Source of the DNA: Rubrivivax sp. SCN 71-131
Lineage (GTDB): Bacteria; Pseudomonadota; Gammaproteobacteria; Burkholderiales; Burkholderiaceae_C
Reading direction: 5' to 3'
Assembly: GCA_001724995.1 (NCBI GenBank)
Contig: MEFD01000043.1
Coordinates: 1-64,000, forward strand
DNA length: 64,000 nt
Each line of letters begins with the position of its first letter. Position 1 is the first letter of the stretch. Both the position numbers and the translations under genes were made by a program. This document shows, piece by piece, positions 52,426 through 61,307 of this stretch. The notes below the pieces were generated by a model. It saw only the letters and a program-made list of their open reading frames with translations, was not told where the DNA came from and searched no databases.

Positions 52426-53310
52426 ATGTTCGCCCTGCCGGACGCCACCGTCGTCGCCAGCAGCCTGGCTTCGGGCCTGCTGCTGGGCGGCATGCTGGCG
52501 CTGACGGCGCTCGGGCTGTCGATCGCCCTGGGCGTGATGCGGCTGGTCAACCTGGCGCACGGCGAGTTGCTCATCGGCGGCGCCTACCTCGGCTGGTTCG
52601 CGTTGCAGCAGTTCGGTCTCGACCCGATCGCCGGGCTGCCGCTGGTGGCCTTGGCGATGGCGGCGCTGGCGCTGCCGCTGCAGCGCCTGCTGATCGCGCC
52701 GCTGGCGGGCAAGGGCATGGAGGCGCCGATGATGACGATGTTCGGCGTCTCCATCATCCTGCAGAACTTCTACCTCTTCGCGTTCAGCGCCGACACGCGC
52801 TCGATCGAGGCGCCATACGCCGCGCGGCCACTGCAACTGGGCCCGGTGACGGTGGCCGAAATCTACGTCATCGGCTTTGCGGTGTCGGTGCTGCTGGTGA
52901 TCTCGGTGCACCTGCTGGTCTCGCGCACGGGCTTTGGGCGCGACCTGCGCGCCAGCGCTGCCGATCCGGAGGCCGCCGCGGTGATGGGCGTCAACGTACC
53001 GCGCGTGCACGCGCTGACCTTCGCGCTCGGCGCGGCCTGCGCCGCGATGGGCGGCGTGCTCATCGGCACCGCATTCGCGTTCACGCCGAGCGCGGGTTCG
53101 ACCTGGCTGCTGATCAGCTTCGCCGTCGTCGTGCTCGGCGGCGTCGGCAACATCTTCGGCACCCTGATCGCCGGGATTGCGCTGGGCGTGCTGCAGAGCC
53201 TGGGCGCGGTGCTGTTCGGCGACGGCTGGCGCGACTTCGTCGGCCTGGTGCTGTTCCTGGCCGCGCTGGCGCTGCGGCCGCAGGGCATCGTGGCGGCGAG
53301 GGTGCGGTGA
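52426..53310 (+). CDS. ABC transporter permease, LivH type
   Basis: A 294-residue inner-membrane permease with about eight helices. MRLVNLAHGELLIGGAYLGW near the N-terminus and SRTGFGRDLRASAADPEAAAVMGVNVPRV, the ATPase-coupling loop, identify LivH. GTGA overlap with the next permease gene. Confidence 0.92.
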   Translation: MFALPDATVVASSLASGLLLGGMLALTALGLSIALGVMRLVNLAHGELLIGGAYLGWFALQQFGLDPIAGLPLVALAMAALALPLQRLLIAPLAGKGMEAPMMTMFGVSIILQNFYLFAFSADTRSIEAPYAARPLQLGPVTVAEIYVIGFAVSVLLVISVHLLVSRTGFGRDLRASAADPEAAAVMGVNVPRVHALTFALGAACAAMGGVLIGTAFAFTPSAGSTWLLISFAVVVLGGVGNIFGTLIAGIALGVLQSLGAVLFGDGWRDFVGLVLFLAALALRPQGIVAARVR

Positions 53311-54287
53311 GCGGGGCGGGGCGGCGGACGTCTTCGGCGGCGGCTCGCGACGAGGGCGCGCCCGGGACGAGCCGCACGGTCGCCGCATGGTTGCTGCCGC
53401 TGCTGTTCGCGCTCGCCGTGGGCTTGGGCGTCTTCGGCGACGACTACGTGCTCGAGATCGGCTTTCGACTGCTGCTGTTGCTCACGCTGGCCGAGGCGTG
53501 GAACCTGATGGCCGGCTACGGCGGGCTGGTGTCGCTGGGCACGGCGTCGTTCTTCGGCGTCGGCGCCTACGTGCTCGCGGGCCTCGTCAATCACGCGGAT
53601 CTGCCCCTGGCGCTGGCGCTGCCGGCAGGCGGCGTGGCCGCGGCGCTGCTGGCGGTGCTCGTGTCGCCCGCGGTCTTTCGGCTGCGTGGCCTCTACTTCA
53701 CCGTCGGCACGCTGGCACTGGCCGAGGCGCTGCGCCTGTTCATGATCAACTTCAACGGCTTCGGCGGGGCGACGGGACTGTTCCTGGCGCAGGATCCGCC
53801 GGGGTTGCGGGCGCTCTACGGCATCGCGCTGAGCCTGCTGCTGCTCGCCACCGGCGTGATGACGCTGGCCACGCGCTCACGCTTCTCGATCCTGCTGCGC
53901 GCGGTGCGCGACGACGAGGATGCCGCCGCGCAGATCGGTGTGAGGGCCTTTCGCGTCAAGCTTGCGGCCTTCGTCGTCGCCAGCTTCCTGACCGGCGTTG
54001 CCGGCGCGCTGCAGGGACTCAAGCTCGGTGCGATCGAGCCCTACGGCAGCTTCGGCATGGCCTGGACGATCACCGTGCTGGCCATCGTCGTCATCGGAGG
54101 CCAGGGCTTGCGCGCCGGGCCGCTGGCGGGCGCCCTGTTCATCGTCGGCGTGGGCGAATTGCTGGCGGACTGGCCGGCGCTGCACCTGGCGGTCACCGGC
54201 GTGATCCTGATCGTCGTCATCCGCTTTGCGCCGCAGGGGCTGGTGGGCCTGGCCCTGCGACTGTGGGCGAAGGTGCGCCATGGCTGA
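53307..54287 (+). CDS. ABC transporter permease, LivM type
   Basis: A 326-residue permease with a hydrophilic leader of about 28 residues before TM1. AEAWNLMAGYGGLVSLGTASFFGVGAY and the coupling loop AVRDDEDAAAQIGVRAFRVKL are LivM hallmarks. GTG 53307 is fixed by the GTGA overlap. The next gene starts 8 bases before its stop ends. Confidence 0.92.
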   Translation: MSGAGRRTSSAAARDEGAPGTSRTVAAWLLPLLFALAVGLGVFGDDYVLEIGFRLLLLLTLAEAWNLMAGYGGLVSLGTASFFGVGAYVLAGLVNHADLPLALALPAGGVAAALLAVLVSPAVFRLRGLYFTVGTLALAEALRLFMINFNGFGGATGLFLAQDPPGLRALYGIALSLLLLATGVMTLATRSRFSILLRAVRDDEDAAAQIGVRAFRVKLAAFVVASFLTGVAGALQGLKLGAIEPYGSFGMAWTITVLAIVVIGGQGLRAGPLAGALFIVGVGELLADWPALHLAVTGVILIVVIRFAPQGLVGLALRLWAKVRHG

Positions 54288-55851
54288 GTCTCTGCTCGAA
54301 GCCAGCGGCCTGGTCAAGCGCTACGGGGGCGTGACCGCCACCGACGACGTGTCGCTCACCGTCGCGCGCGGCGAGGTGCTGGGCATCATCGGCCCCAACG
54401 GTGCCGGCAAGTCGACGCTGCTGGGCCTGCTGGGCGGCGCCATTGCCGCCGATGCGGGGCGTATCCGCTACGAGGGCGCCGACATCGGCAGCCTGGCCGC
54501 ACCCGAACGGGCGCGGCGCGGAATCGGCCGTACCTGGCAGATCCCGCGGCCCTTCCTGGACATGACGGTGCTGGAGAACCTTCTCGCGGCGCGCTATTCG
54601 CTGCATCCGCTGGCGCGCCGAGCCCACGCCGAGGGCGCCTGCTTGCGTATCCTGGAACGCTGCGGTCTGGCGGACGCGGTCGCGCTGCCGGCGCGCGCGC
54701 TGCCGCTGTTGCGACGCAAGCGGCTGGAGGTGGCACGCGCGCTGGCGCTCGCGCCGCGGCTGCTGCTGCTCGACGAGGTCGGCGCCGGACTGGTCGATGC
54801 CGAGGTGAGCGAACTGATCGCGCTCATCCGCGCGCTGCGCAGCGAGGTCGAGGGCATCGTCATCGTCGAGCATGTGCTGCGCATCGTGCGCGAATGCTGT
54901 GACCGCCTCGTCGTCGTCAATTTCGGCCGCTGCTTCGCCGAAGGGCCGACGGCGCAGGTGCTTGCCAGCGACGAGGTCGCCGCCGTCTACCTTGGCACCG
55001 CCCATGCGGCCGCGGCCACGGCGTCGGCGGACGGCTCCGTGCGCGATACGGCCGATGTGGCCGATGCGCCCGATGCGGCAGTTGCCGCCGATGGGGCCGC
55101 GCGCGTGGCTCCGGCGGCGGCATCCGGCGCGACCCAGGCGCCGCTGCTCGAGTTGCGCGGCGTGCATGCGGGCTACGGCCAGGCGCGCGTGCTCGAGGGC
55201 ATCGACCTCGTGGTCCAGCGTGGCCGGGCCGTGGCCATTCTCGGCACCAACGGTGCCGGCAAGACCACGCTCGCCAGCGTGATCGCCGGCACGCTGCGGC
55301 CCGCCGCGGGAGAGCTGCGCGTCGACGGGCGCAGCGTTACCGGGCAGCCGGCGCACCGGCTTGCCGCTCTCGGCATCGCGCAGTGCATGGAAGGGCGTCG
55401 CATCTTCGCGCCGCTGTCGGTGGAGGAGAACCTGCTGCTGGCCGCGCGCGGCGCGAGCGCCGCCGAGCGCCGCGTGCGCCTGGACGAGGTCTACGCGCTG
55501 TTCCCCGACCTGACGGCACGAAGGACGAACGCCGGCACGTCGATGTCCGGCGGGCAGCAGCAGATGCTGGCGATCGGCCGCGCGCTCATGAGTCGGCCGC
55601 GTCTGGTCGTCTTCGACGAGATCAGCCTGGGCCTGGCGCCGATCGTGCTGGACCGCCTGTATGCGGCGCTGGCGCTGCTCAAGCGGGCTGGATTGACGAT
55701 GCTCATCGTCGAACAGGACGTCGAGCGCGCGCTGGCGCTGGCCGATCAGGTGCATGTCATGGAGCACGGCCGCTTCGCTCTCAGCGGCGCGGCGCAAGCG
55801 GTGCGTGAAGACCCGCGCCTGCGCCACCTCTACATCGGCACCGCGGACTGA
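54280..55851 (+). CDS. Fused LivG-LivF ABC ATPase with a degenerate first signature motif
   Basis: A 523-residue protein with two nucleotide-binding domains joined by an Ala/Asp-rich linker (about 241-287). Domain 1 has Walker A GPNGAGKST (38-46), Walker B LLLLDE (161-166) and the switch His (about 198), but the signature expected near 140-147 reads ALPLLRRK instead of LSYGQ/LSGGQ. Domain 2 is complete (GTNGAGKTT, MSGGQ, LVVFDE). Fusion fixes a heterodimer, and the lost signature predicts one impaired ATP site. It powers the Liv importer of this operon. Confidence 0.9.
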   Translation: MAESLLEASGLVKRYGGVTATDDVSLTVARGEVLGIIGPNGAGKSTLLGLLGGAIAADAGRIRYEGADIGSLAAPERARRGIGRTWQIPRPFLDMTVLENLLAARYSLHPLARRAHAEGACLRILERCGLADAVALPARALPLLRRKRLEVARALALAPRLLLLDEVGAGLVDAEVSELIALIRALRSEVEGIVIVEHVLRIVRECCDRLVVVNFGRCFAEGPTAQVLASDEVAAVYLGTAHAAAATASADGSVRDTADVADAPDAAVAADGAARVAPAAASGATQAPLLELRGVHAGYGQARVLEGIDLVVQRGRAVAILGTNGAGKTTLASVIAGTLRPAAGELRVDGRSVTGQPAHRLAALGIAQCMEGRRIFAPLSVEENLLLAARGASAAERRVRLDEVYALFPDLTARRTNAGTSMSGGQQQMLAIGRALMSRPRLVVFDEISLGLAPIVLDRLYAALALLKRAGLTMLIVEQDVERALALADQVHVMEHGRFALSGAAQAVREDPRLRHLYIGTAD

Positions 55852-55865
55852 AGGTCACAGACGTC

Positions 55866-56801
55866 ATGTCCACACCCGGCATCACGCCCTGCACGCTGCC
55901 CGAGAACATCGTCGCGCGCCTGCGCGAGTGGGGTTGTGATGCAGCGCTGCCCGCCGTGCAGGCGCTTTTCGAGCCGCTGCTGGCGCAGCAGCCGCGCGCG
56001 GGCGTCTCTCTGCACGCCGATCTCGCCTACGGCCCCGACGAACGCCATCGCCTCGATGTCTACGCGCCGCAGGCGCCGGGCCCGCATCCGGTGCTGGCGT
56101 GGTGGCACGGCGGCGGCTTCATCCGCGGCAGCAAGGCGCAGCGCGCCAACGTCGGCTGGTGGGGTGCGCAGCGGGGCTTCGTCACCGTGCTGCCCAACTA
56201 CCGGCTGGCGCCGCAGAGCCGCTGGCCCAGCGGCCCCGAGGACGTCGTGGCCGTGTGGCAATGGTTGCAGACGCATGCCGCTGCCCATGGCGGCGATCCG
56301 GCGCAACTCGTGCTGGCGGGCGAATCCGCGGGCGCTGCGCATGTCGCCGCCGCCGTGCTGATGCGCCGCTTCCAGCCCGAGCACTGGCGCCTCGCGGGGG
56401 CGGCGCTGTTCTCGGGGCCGTACGACGCGCGCCTGGAGGGCTTGGCGCGGGAGGCCCTGGGAATCGCCACGCCCGATCCGCGCAATGAGGCCTATTTCGG
56501 GCCCGACCTTTCCGCGTGGGACGCCGCGAGCATCGTCGACCAGGTCGACGCCGCGCCGCTGCCGCTTTGGATCAGCTTTGCCGAGCGCGACCTGCTGCAG
56601 ATGCAGGTGCAGGCCGGCGAGTTGTTCGCGCGCCTGGTGTCGCGGCACGGCTTTCAGCCCGAGTTGCGCCTGCTGCGCGAGCACAACCATTTTTCTGCCG
56701 GCTGCGCCATCGGCACCGCCGACCGCGGTACCGCCGATGCGCTGGCAGCCTTCGTGCGCCGCTGCTGCGGCCTTGCTCCCGACACGGAGTCTCACGCATG
56801 A
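55866..56801 (+). CDS. Alpha/beta hydrolase, HSL/esterase family
   Basis: A 311-residue esterase-like hydrolase. The oxyanion motif HGGGFIRG (about 79-86) and nucleophile LAGESAGAAH are canonical for the hormone-sensitive-lipase family, and the catalytic His is in HNHFSAG. It would hydrolyse a carboxylic ester or acyl intermediate in the pathway. It starts 14 bases after the ATPase gene and overlaps the next start as ATGA. Confidence 0.87.
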   Translation: MSTPGITPCTLPENIVARLREWGCDAALPAVQALFEPLLAQQPRAGVSLHADLAYGPDERHRLDVYAPQAPGPHPVLAWWHGGGFIRGSKAQRANVGWWGAQRGFVTVLPNYRLAPQSRWPSGPEDVVAVWQWLQTHAAAHGGDPAQLVLAGESAGAAHVAAAVLMRRFQPEHWRLAGAALFSGPYDARLEGLAREALGIATPDPRNEAYFGPDLSAWDAASIVDQVDAAPLPLWISFAERDLLQMQVQAGELFARLVSRHGFQPELRLLREHNHFSAGCAIGTADRGTADALAAFVRRCCGLAPDTESHA

Positions 56802-58036
56802 GCACGATTCTCTTCACCAACGTCCACGTCTTCGACGGCAGCGGCACCGCGCGCTTTGCCGGCGAGGTGCGCGTGCAGGACAACCGCATTGCCGAGGTCG
56901 CGCGCGACGGGCGCACGCTCGCGCGCGACGGTGGCCCGCTGCGCGTGATCGACGGCCGCGGCGGCACGCTGATGCCCGGCCTCATCGACGGCCACGCGCA
57001 CCTCGCGCTCGGCTCCACGGTCGAGATGATCAACAAGCCCGGCGACCGCAGCGACGCCGAGCTGGCGCTGCTGGTGGCGCACTGCGCGCGCGTGACGCTG
57101 GACTACGGCTTCACCTCGGTGTACTCCGGCGGCTCGGCGTCGATGCATGCCGAGGTCGTGGCCAGGAAGGCCTTCGACGCCGGCTGGCTGCCCGGGCCGC
57201 GCATGCGCACCTCGTCGTTCGAGCGCGTTCCCGGCGGCTCGATGGGCCTGCAGGTGCGCTTTCCCGGGCGTGCCGCGCGTACGCCCGACCCGGCCGCCGC
57301 GGCGGCATTCGTGCACGAAGCCGCCGACGCCGGCGTCGACGCGGTGAAGTTCCTGCTCAACGGCGTCAGCGCCTTCGACGCCGGCAGCAACCGCGGCGAG
57401 CAGTTCCACGCCGACGAGATCCGCGCCGCCGGCGAGGCCGCACGCAGCCGTGGCGTCTGGCTGACCGCGCACTGCTACACCGCCGAGGCGATCCGCCTCG
57501 CGCTCGAATGCGGCTTTCGCGTGCTCTACCACTGCACCTACGCCGACGAGGCGGCGCTGGATGCGCTCGAGGCGGCCAAGGATCGCGTCTTCGTCGGCCC
57601 GGCACCGGGAATCGTCGAAGCCGACCTGCTGCGCGGCCCGCGCTTCGGCATCATGGCCGGTGACGCCGACCGCAGCGAACAGGCCGACGCTGCCGAGCGC
57701 CTGCGCCACGTCGGCCGCGAACTGCACCGCCGCGGCGTGCGCTGCCTGCCCGGCGGCGACTACGGCTTCCCCTGGAATCCCGTCGGCAGCAACGCGCGCG
57801 ACATCGAGCTCTTCGTCGAATGGTTCGGCTACACGCCGGCCGAGGCCTTGCATGCGGCCACCGCGCTCGGCGGCCAGCAGATGGACATGCCCGACCTCGG
57901 TCGCGTCGAGGCCGGCTGCCTCGCCGACCTGCTGCTGGTCGACGGCGACCCGACGGCCGACGTGAGCGTGCTGCGCGACAAGGCGCGCCTGAAAGCCATC
58001 ATGAAGGACGGACGTCTGCACAAGGACGACGCCTGA
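56798..58036 (+). CDS. Amidohydrolase family protein
   Basis: A 412-residue amidohydrolase superfamily enzyme. HAH after LMPGLIDG, a Lys in AVKFLLNG, His in TAHCYT, His in LYHCTY, and Asp in GGDYGF form a complete metal site. It resembles imidazolonepropionase/prolidase-type members but is distinct from the amidohydrolase at 3183. Substrate unknown; an amide or cyclic imide of the operon's pathway is possible. Confidence 0.83.
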   Translation: MSTILFTNVHVFDGSGTARFAGEVRVQDNRIAEVARDGRTLARDGGPLRVIDGRGGTLMPGLIDGHAHLALGSTVEMINKPGDRSDAELALLVAHCARVTLDYGFTSVYSGGSASMHAEVVARKAFDAGWLPGPRMRTSSFERVPGGSMGLQVRFPGRAARTPDPAAAAAFVHEAADAGVDAVKFLLNGVSAFDAGSNRGEQFHADEIRAAGEAARSRGVWLTAHCYTAEAIRLALECGFRVLYHCTYADEAALDALEAAKDRVFVGPAPGIVEADLLRGPRFGIMAGDADRSEQADAAERLRHVGRELHRRGVRCLPGGDYGFPWNPVGSNARDIELFVEWFGYTPAEALHAATALGGQQMDMPDLGRVEAGCLADLLLVDGDPTADVSVLRDKARLKAIMKDGRLHKDDA

Positions 58037-58091
58037 CGACGGTGGGCGCTTCCGACGCCCGGGCGTTTTCACTTCGACGAGGAGAGTCGCA

Positions 58092-58778
58092 ATGCAATTG
58101 ACCGACGCCAACCGCCTGCTCGACCCTGCCGCGATGGCGCTGGAAACGGGCTGGGAGCGCGATGCCGACGGCGTGCTTCACGTCGCCTGCCGTACCGACC
58201 TGCACGGCTGCACCGGTGCGATGTTCGAGTGGTGGTTCCGCTTCCGCCCCAACACCCAGCACTACGTCTGGTGGCACCCCGTCGACCACGTGTTCAGCGA
58301 CTGGATCGGCGGCGACGGCTCGACGCATGTCGGCTCCACCCACAAGGTGGAGGAGTTCTTCACCGGCATGCCCGCGCAGAAGTTGCTGATCCAGTTCCGC
58401 GAGGCGAGCGAGTTCTTCGACGCCGCCGCCTACGCCGAGGCACGCGCCGAACGCCGCGTGACGGCCGCGGTGTGTGGGCGCACCGGCATGGGCTGGGACG
58501 CACCGGCGCTGCCCGACGGACGACTCCTCGGCGGGCGGCTGTTGCATGTCGGGCGCGACACGCCCTGGGGCTGCGTGCTGCGCAGCCACTTCTTCATGGG
58601 GCAGGACCTACCGGCCGCGGGCAAGCCGCCGGCCGAGGTGCGCGAGATGGTGCCCGATGCCTTCGCCCCGGCCCTGCTGCAGCACTGCTACAACGAGTTC
58701 ACCTTCCTCTCGCGCTTCCTGCCTTCGCTCTACATCGCCGAGAACCGCGCCACGCATCCGGTGGCGCTGCCGTGGTGA
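58092..58778 (+). CDS. DAPG/phloretin hydrolase (PhlG)-like C-C hydrolase
   Basis: A 228-residue protein resembling the zinc-dependent PhlG family, which cleaves the C-C bond between an acyl group and a phenolic ring. The motif WWHPVDHVFSDW (60-71) carries two candidate ligands, Glu lies in KVEEFF, and further His in LLHVGRD and LRSHFFMG. GQDLP near the C-terminus and FNEF-like YNEFTFL also fit. It suggests an acylphenol or beta-diketone intermediate. Last gene of the IclR operon, 55 bases after the amidohydrolase. Confidence 0.72.
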   Translation: MQLTDANRLLDPAAMALETGWERDADGVLHVACRTDLHGCTGAMFEWWFRFRPNTQHYVWWHPVDHVFSDWIGGDGSTHVGSTHKVEEFFTGMPAQKLLIQFREASEFFDAAAYAEARAERRVTAAVCGRTGMGWDAPALPDGRLLGGRLLHVGRDTPWGCVLRSHFFMGQDLPAAGKPPAEVREMVPDAFAPALLQHCYNEFTFLSRFLPSLYIAENRATHPVALPW

Positions 58779-58956
58779 GGGGGGCATGTCGCGGCCTTGG
58801 CCTCGTTCGTGAACGCCGGTGCCTCGCGATGTGCGGCCGATCCGGCGTCACTTCAGGCCGATGGAGAAGCCAAACACAATGCGTCGCCCGCACCCGGCAG
58901 GGCTTCCGGATGAGTTGCCGGGCGGTTGGGCGGTAGCGGCACATGTGGCCGGTTGC

Positions 58957-59982
58957 TCAGGGCCCGGCAGCTCTGTTGGCTCTTGATGCCACTTCCTCGC
59001 AGGCCAGCATGAGATCCTCGAAGGGCAGCGCGCCGCCCACCATCACCTGGTCCTCGAGCATGCTGGCGTAGTCTGCCGCCAGTGCTTCGCGCGCAGCTCC
59101 CTCGGGCACCACCTGCAACGAGCCGGCGACGGCAGCAAGGTAGTCAACCGGATGGCCGGTGGCGTCCTTCTCGCTGAAGAAGTGCAACTTGTGTTCGGCC
59201 ACGGCACGCGCGACTTCGCGGTCCTTGACGGCGGTGTCGAAGTGAGGGCTTCGCATGATGGCCGCCAGGTCATGCCAGTGCCTCGCATACCGCTCGCTGC
59301 GGATCCGGCCTTGTGCGCAGTAGACGTGCGCGGCAGTTGCCTTCTCCCAGAAGGTCCGCGTGACGCTCATCACCATGGGCGATGCCACCGGAAACGACAC
59401 GCCCTCCACCTGGCCCTCGATATCGCACGTCACGGGCGTGATCGAGTGCGGCTCGCCCGTCGCCCGGCCGCCGAACTCCATGGTGACGACGGGTGCGACG
59501 TACCCGGTTCCTCGCTTGACTGCCGGGTAGTGCAGCAGCAGCTTGTCCTTGTCTGCGCCGGAGAGTTCCAGTTTGGCACCCAACCTCGCCTGGTCGAGTG
59601 CCGTCTGAATGACGGGCTGCACTGTGCCGGCAATCCACTCGGGGAGGCGGTCGCGAACGGCCCTCGTCCACTTGCTGACCTGGCTGCGACTTGTCGGCAA
59701 GAACTCTTCGCCCCCAGTCAGGTCGGCGATCAGCCTGCGGATGTCGTAGGTCAGGTCGAGGTCTTCCGAGAACCGGTCGATGATCCGATATGCCTTGGAG
59801 AGCGACGTTCCGCCCTTGAACGTCAGGTCAGCGCCGACCGGGGATCCGAACAGGGCGCCCAACGTCCACACGACCCAGACGTCCTTCTCCAACAGATGGG
59901 CTGGGCGGCCGGTGCGCTCCCGGCCCAGTTCGAGGACTTCGGCCCGGTCCTCGTCGCTTAGAGAGAAGTAGGGCTCAGCCAC
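58957..59982 (-). CDS. AbiEii/AbiGii-type nucleotidyltransferase toxin
   Basis: A 341-residue protein of the AbiEii family, the toxin of a type IV toxin-antitoxin and phage-defence system. The DNA-polymerase-beta-like site is visible: LEKDVWVVW near the N-terminus, LTFKGGTSLSKAY (53-65) and FSEDLDLTYD (71-80). Its start overlaps the antitoxin stop by 8 bases, the usual arrangement. Toxins of this family modify tRNA ends; that activity is assumed from the family. Confidence 0.9.
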   Translation of the reverse strand: MAEPYFSLSDEDRAEVLELGRERTGRPAHLLEKDVWVVWTLGALFGSPVGADLTFKGGTSLSKAYRIIDRFSEDLDLTYDIRRLIADLTGGEEFLPTSRSQVSKWTRAVRDRLPEWIAGTVQPVIQTALDQARLGAKLELSGADKDKLLLHYPAVKRGTGYVAPVVTMEFGGRATGEPHSITPVTCDIEGQVEGVSFPVASPMVMSVTRTFWEKATAAHVYCAQGRIRSERYARHWHDLAAIMRSPHFDTAVKDREVARAVAEHKLHFFSEKDATGHPVDYLAAVAGSLQVVPEGAAREALAADYASMLEDQVMVGGALPFEDLMLACEEVASRANRAAGP

Positions 59983-60571
59983 GAGTCGCTTCCTCGCCGA
60001 TCGCCCTGGCCATCCAGGAGGGAAGGCTGGCGCGGCCCGCCGTCAGCGCCTGCCATTCCGTGGATGGCAGTGTTCGCCGCAAGGCGGCCAGCGACTCGCG
60101 CACATGCGTCGGCCCCATCCAGGCAAGCGCTCGAACTGCGGCACCGGCCTGGCCGCCGCCCAGCGCCAGCATCCAGCGAGGGGCGTGCTTGACGGTCACC
60201 TCGTAGCGGCCCAGGCTGAGCTTGCGGCTGCGCCCCGACGTCAGATAGACCTCGCGGATCGGCACCTGCTGTGTGAGGCCGAGCGAATTGGCTGCGTTGG
60301 CGCCGTGCGGCGTCACCACCTCGCCACTTTGCACGGCCAGAGACTGGACGACCTTCTCAGGCGTCGGCGCGCGTGTTCCGAATCGGCTCGAGACCGGCGT
60401 GACATAGATGCCTCGGCTCACCCGAAGCAACTTACCTTCCTTGGTGAGCCTCGAGAACGCCTGATCCACCGCGGCTCGGCTCCCGAGGTGCAGGAACTCC
60501 TTGGGCGACACCAGTCCGCCCTCGGGGAGGGACTCGGCATGCGAAAGGATGGAGCGGGGGATCGTGCTCAT
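59975..60571 (-). CDS. AbiEi-type antitoxin / transcriptional regulator
   Basis: A 198-residue protein with an N-terminal winged-helix part (LVSPKEFLHLGSRAAVDQAFSRLTKEGKLLRVSRGIYVTP) and a C-terminal AbiEi-like domain. It should neutralise the nucleotidyltransferase toxin and repress its own operon. The start at 60571 places it just downstream of an inverted repeat at 60587-60612, the likely autoregulatory operator; in-frame upstream residues are not family-like. Confidence 0.85.
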   Translation of the reverse strand: MSTIPRSILSHAESLPEGGLVSPKEFLHLGSRAAVDQAFSRLTKEGKLLRVSRGIYVTPVSSRFGTRAPTPEKVVQSLAVQSGEVVTPHGANAANSLGLTQQVPIREVYLTSGRSRKLSLGRYEVTVKHAPRWMLALGGGQAGAAVRALAWMGPTHVRESLAALRRTLPSTEWQALTAGRASLPSWMARAIGEEATRG

Positions 60572-60586
60572 GGCTGCGCCGTTGAA

Positions 60587-60612
60587 GTCAGAATAGTACG
60601 GCAGTTTCTGAC
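60587..60612. promoter_or_regulatory. Inverted repeat before the AbiE operon
   Basis: GTCAGAA-N12-TTCTGAC, 16 bases upstream of the AbiEi start and in the gap to the divergent gene at 60708. AbiEi antitoxins are known to bind inverted repeats in their own promoter, so this is the probable operator. Confidence 0.55.
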
Positions 60613-60707
60613 ATTTTGCCTCGGTAGCGGACTGGCAGGTGAGGGTAGGTTGACGAATGGCGAGATTCGCACCAAACTCCGGTTGACGATTCTCCGGATT
60701 TGCACAA

Positions 60708-61307
60708 ATGACCCTGCCGCTGCCTGCCGTCTTCAATCCTGCGCTGTCTTCTGACCGACTCCAGGAGGTCGCGACGTGGTTGCTGGACGAGCTCTACGCG
60801 ACCGAGGATGATCTGTCCCGCTCGACCGACAACGGCTACACGCGGGGCTGCACGACGTTCGGGCGCCAGCGCAGCCGCATCGTGGCCGAGGCTGCGTCCG
60901 GCAAGCACGCCTGGCTTGGACTTCCCAATGGCAATAACGACGTCGTCTTCACGATCGGCGGCGTGCCCTGCCGCTTCAGCAATGACGACCCGGCGAACCC
61001 GTCCAAGGACGCGGTACTCACCGCGAACCGCTACCAGACCGAGTTCCTCGAGTTCGCCAGCCCGGGTGAGCCCGGCCGGTTCTGCTTCATCATCGATCGA
61101 GGCCAGGACGGCGCATCCGAACCGCGCGTCGAGTTCCTGGGGTTCACCCCGAGTGGCGAAGTTGCCTGCCGCTGGGTGTCCGATGCGGTGCGCGTGCTGC
61201 GGGTGGAAGGCGATCAGCCCCTGGCGCCCACGGTGCCGGTCGGCAAGCCGCAGATCGGGCCCAAGCGCCGGGACGAGGGGGACGCAGCCGCAGAAGCAGT
61301 TCGATGA
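60708..61307 (+). CDS. Hypothetical protein coupled to an XRE-ImmA/IrrE protein
   Basis: A 199-residue protein without membrane or signal segments that I do not recognise. It has a central VVFTIGGVPCRFSNDD and RFCFIIDRGQDGASEPRVEFLGF that look like beta-sheet, and a basic C-terminus (KRRDEGDAA). Its stop overlaps the XRE-ImmA start as ATGA, so the two probably work as a pair, as toxin-antitoxin or stress-sensor partners. It is divergent from the AbiE pair across a 136-base promoter gap. Confidence 0.75.
   Translation: MTLPLPAVFNPALSSDRLQEVATWLLDELYATEDDLSRSTDNGYTRGCTTFGRQRSRIVAEAASGKHAWLGLPNGNNDVVFTIGGVPCRFSNDDPANPSKDAVLTANRYQTEFLEFASPGEPGRFCFIIDRGQDGASEPRVEFLGFTPSGEVACRWVSDAVRVLRVEGDQPLAPTVPVGKPQIGPKRRDEGDAAAEAVR

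Noticed and set aside
58779-58956. A gene or attachment repeat between the PhlG-like gene and the AbiE toxin
   Set aside because: No frame with a ribosome-binding site and no copy of the GGGGAAC repeats was seen. A short CGTTC/GAACG dyad is too weak to call.
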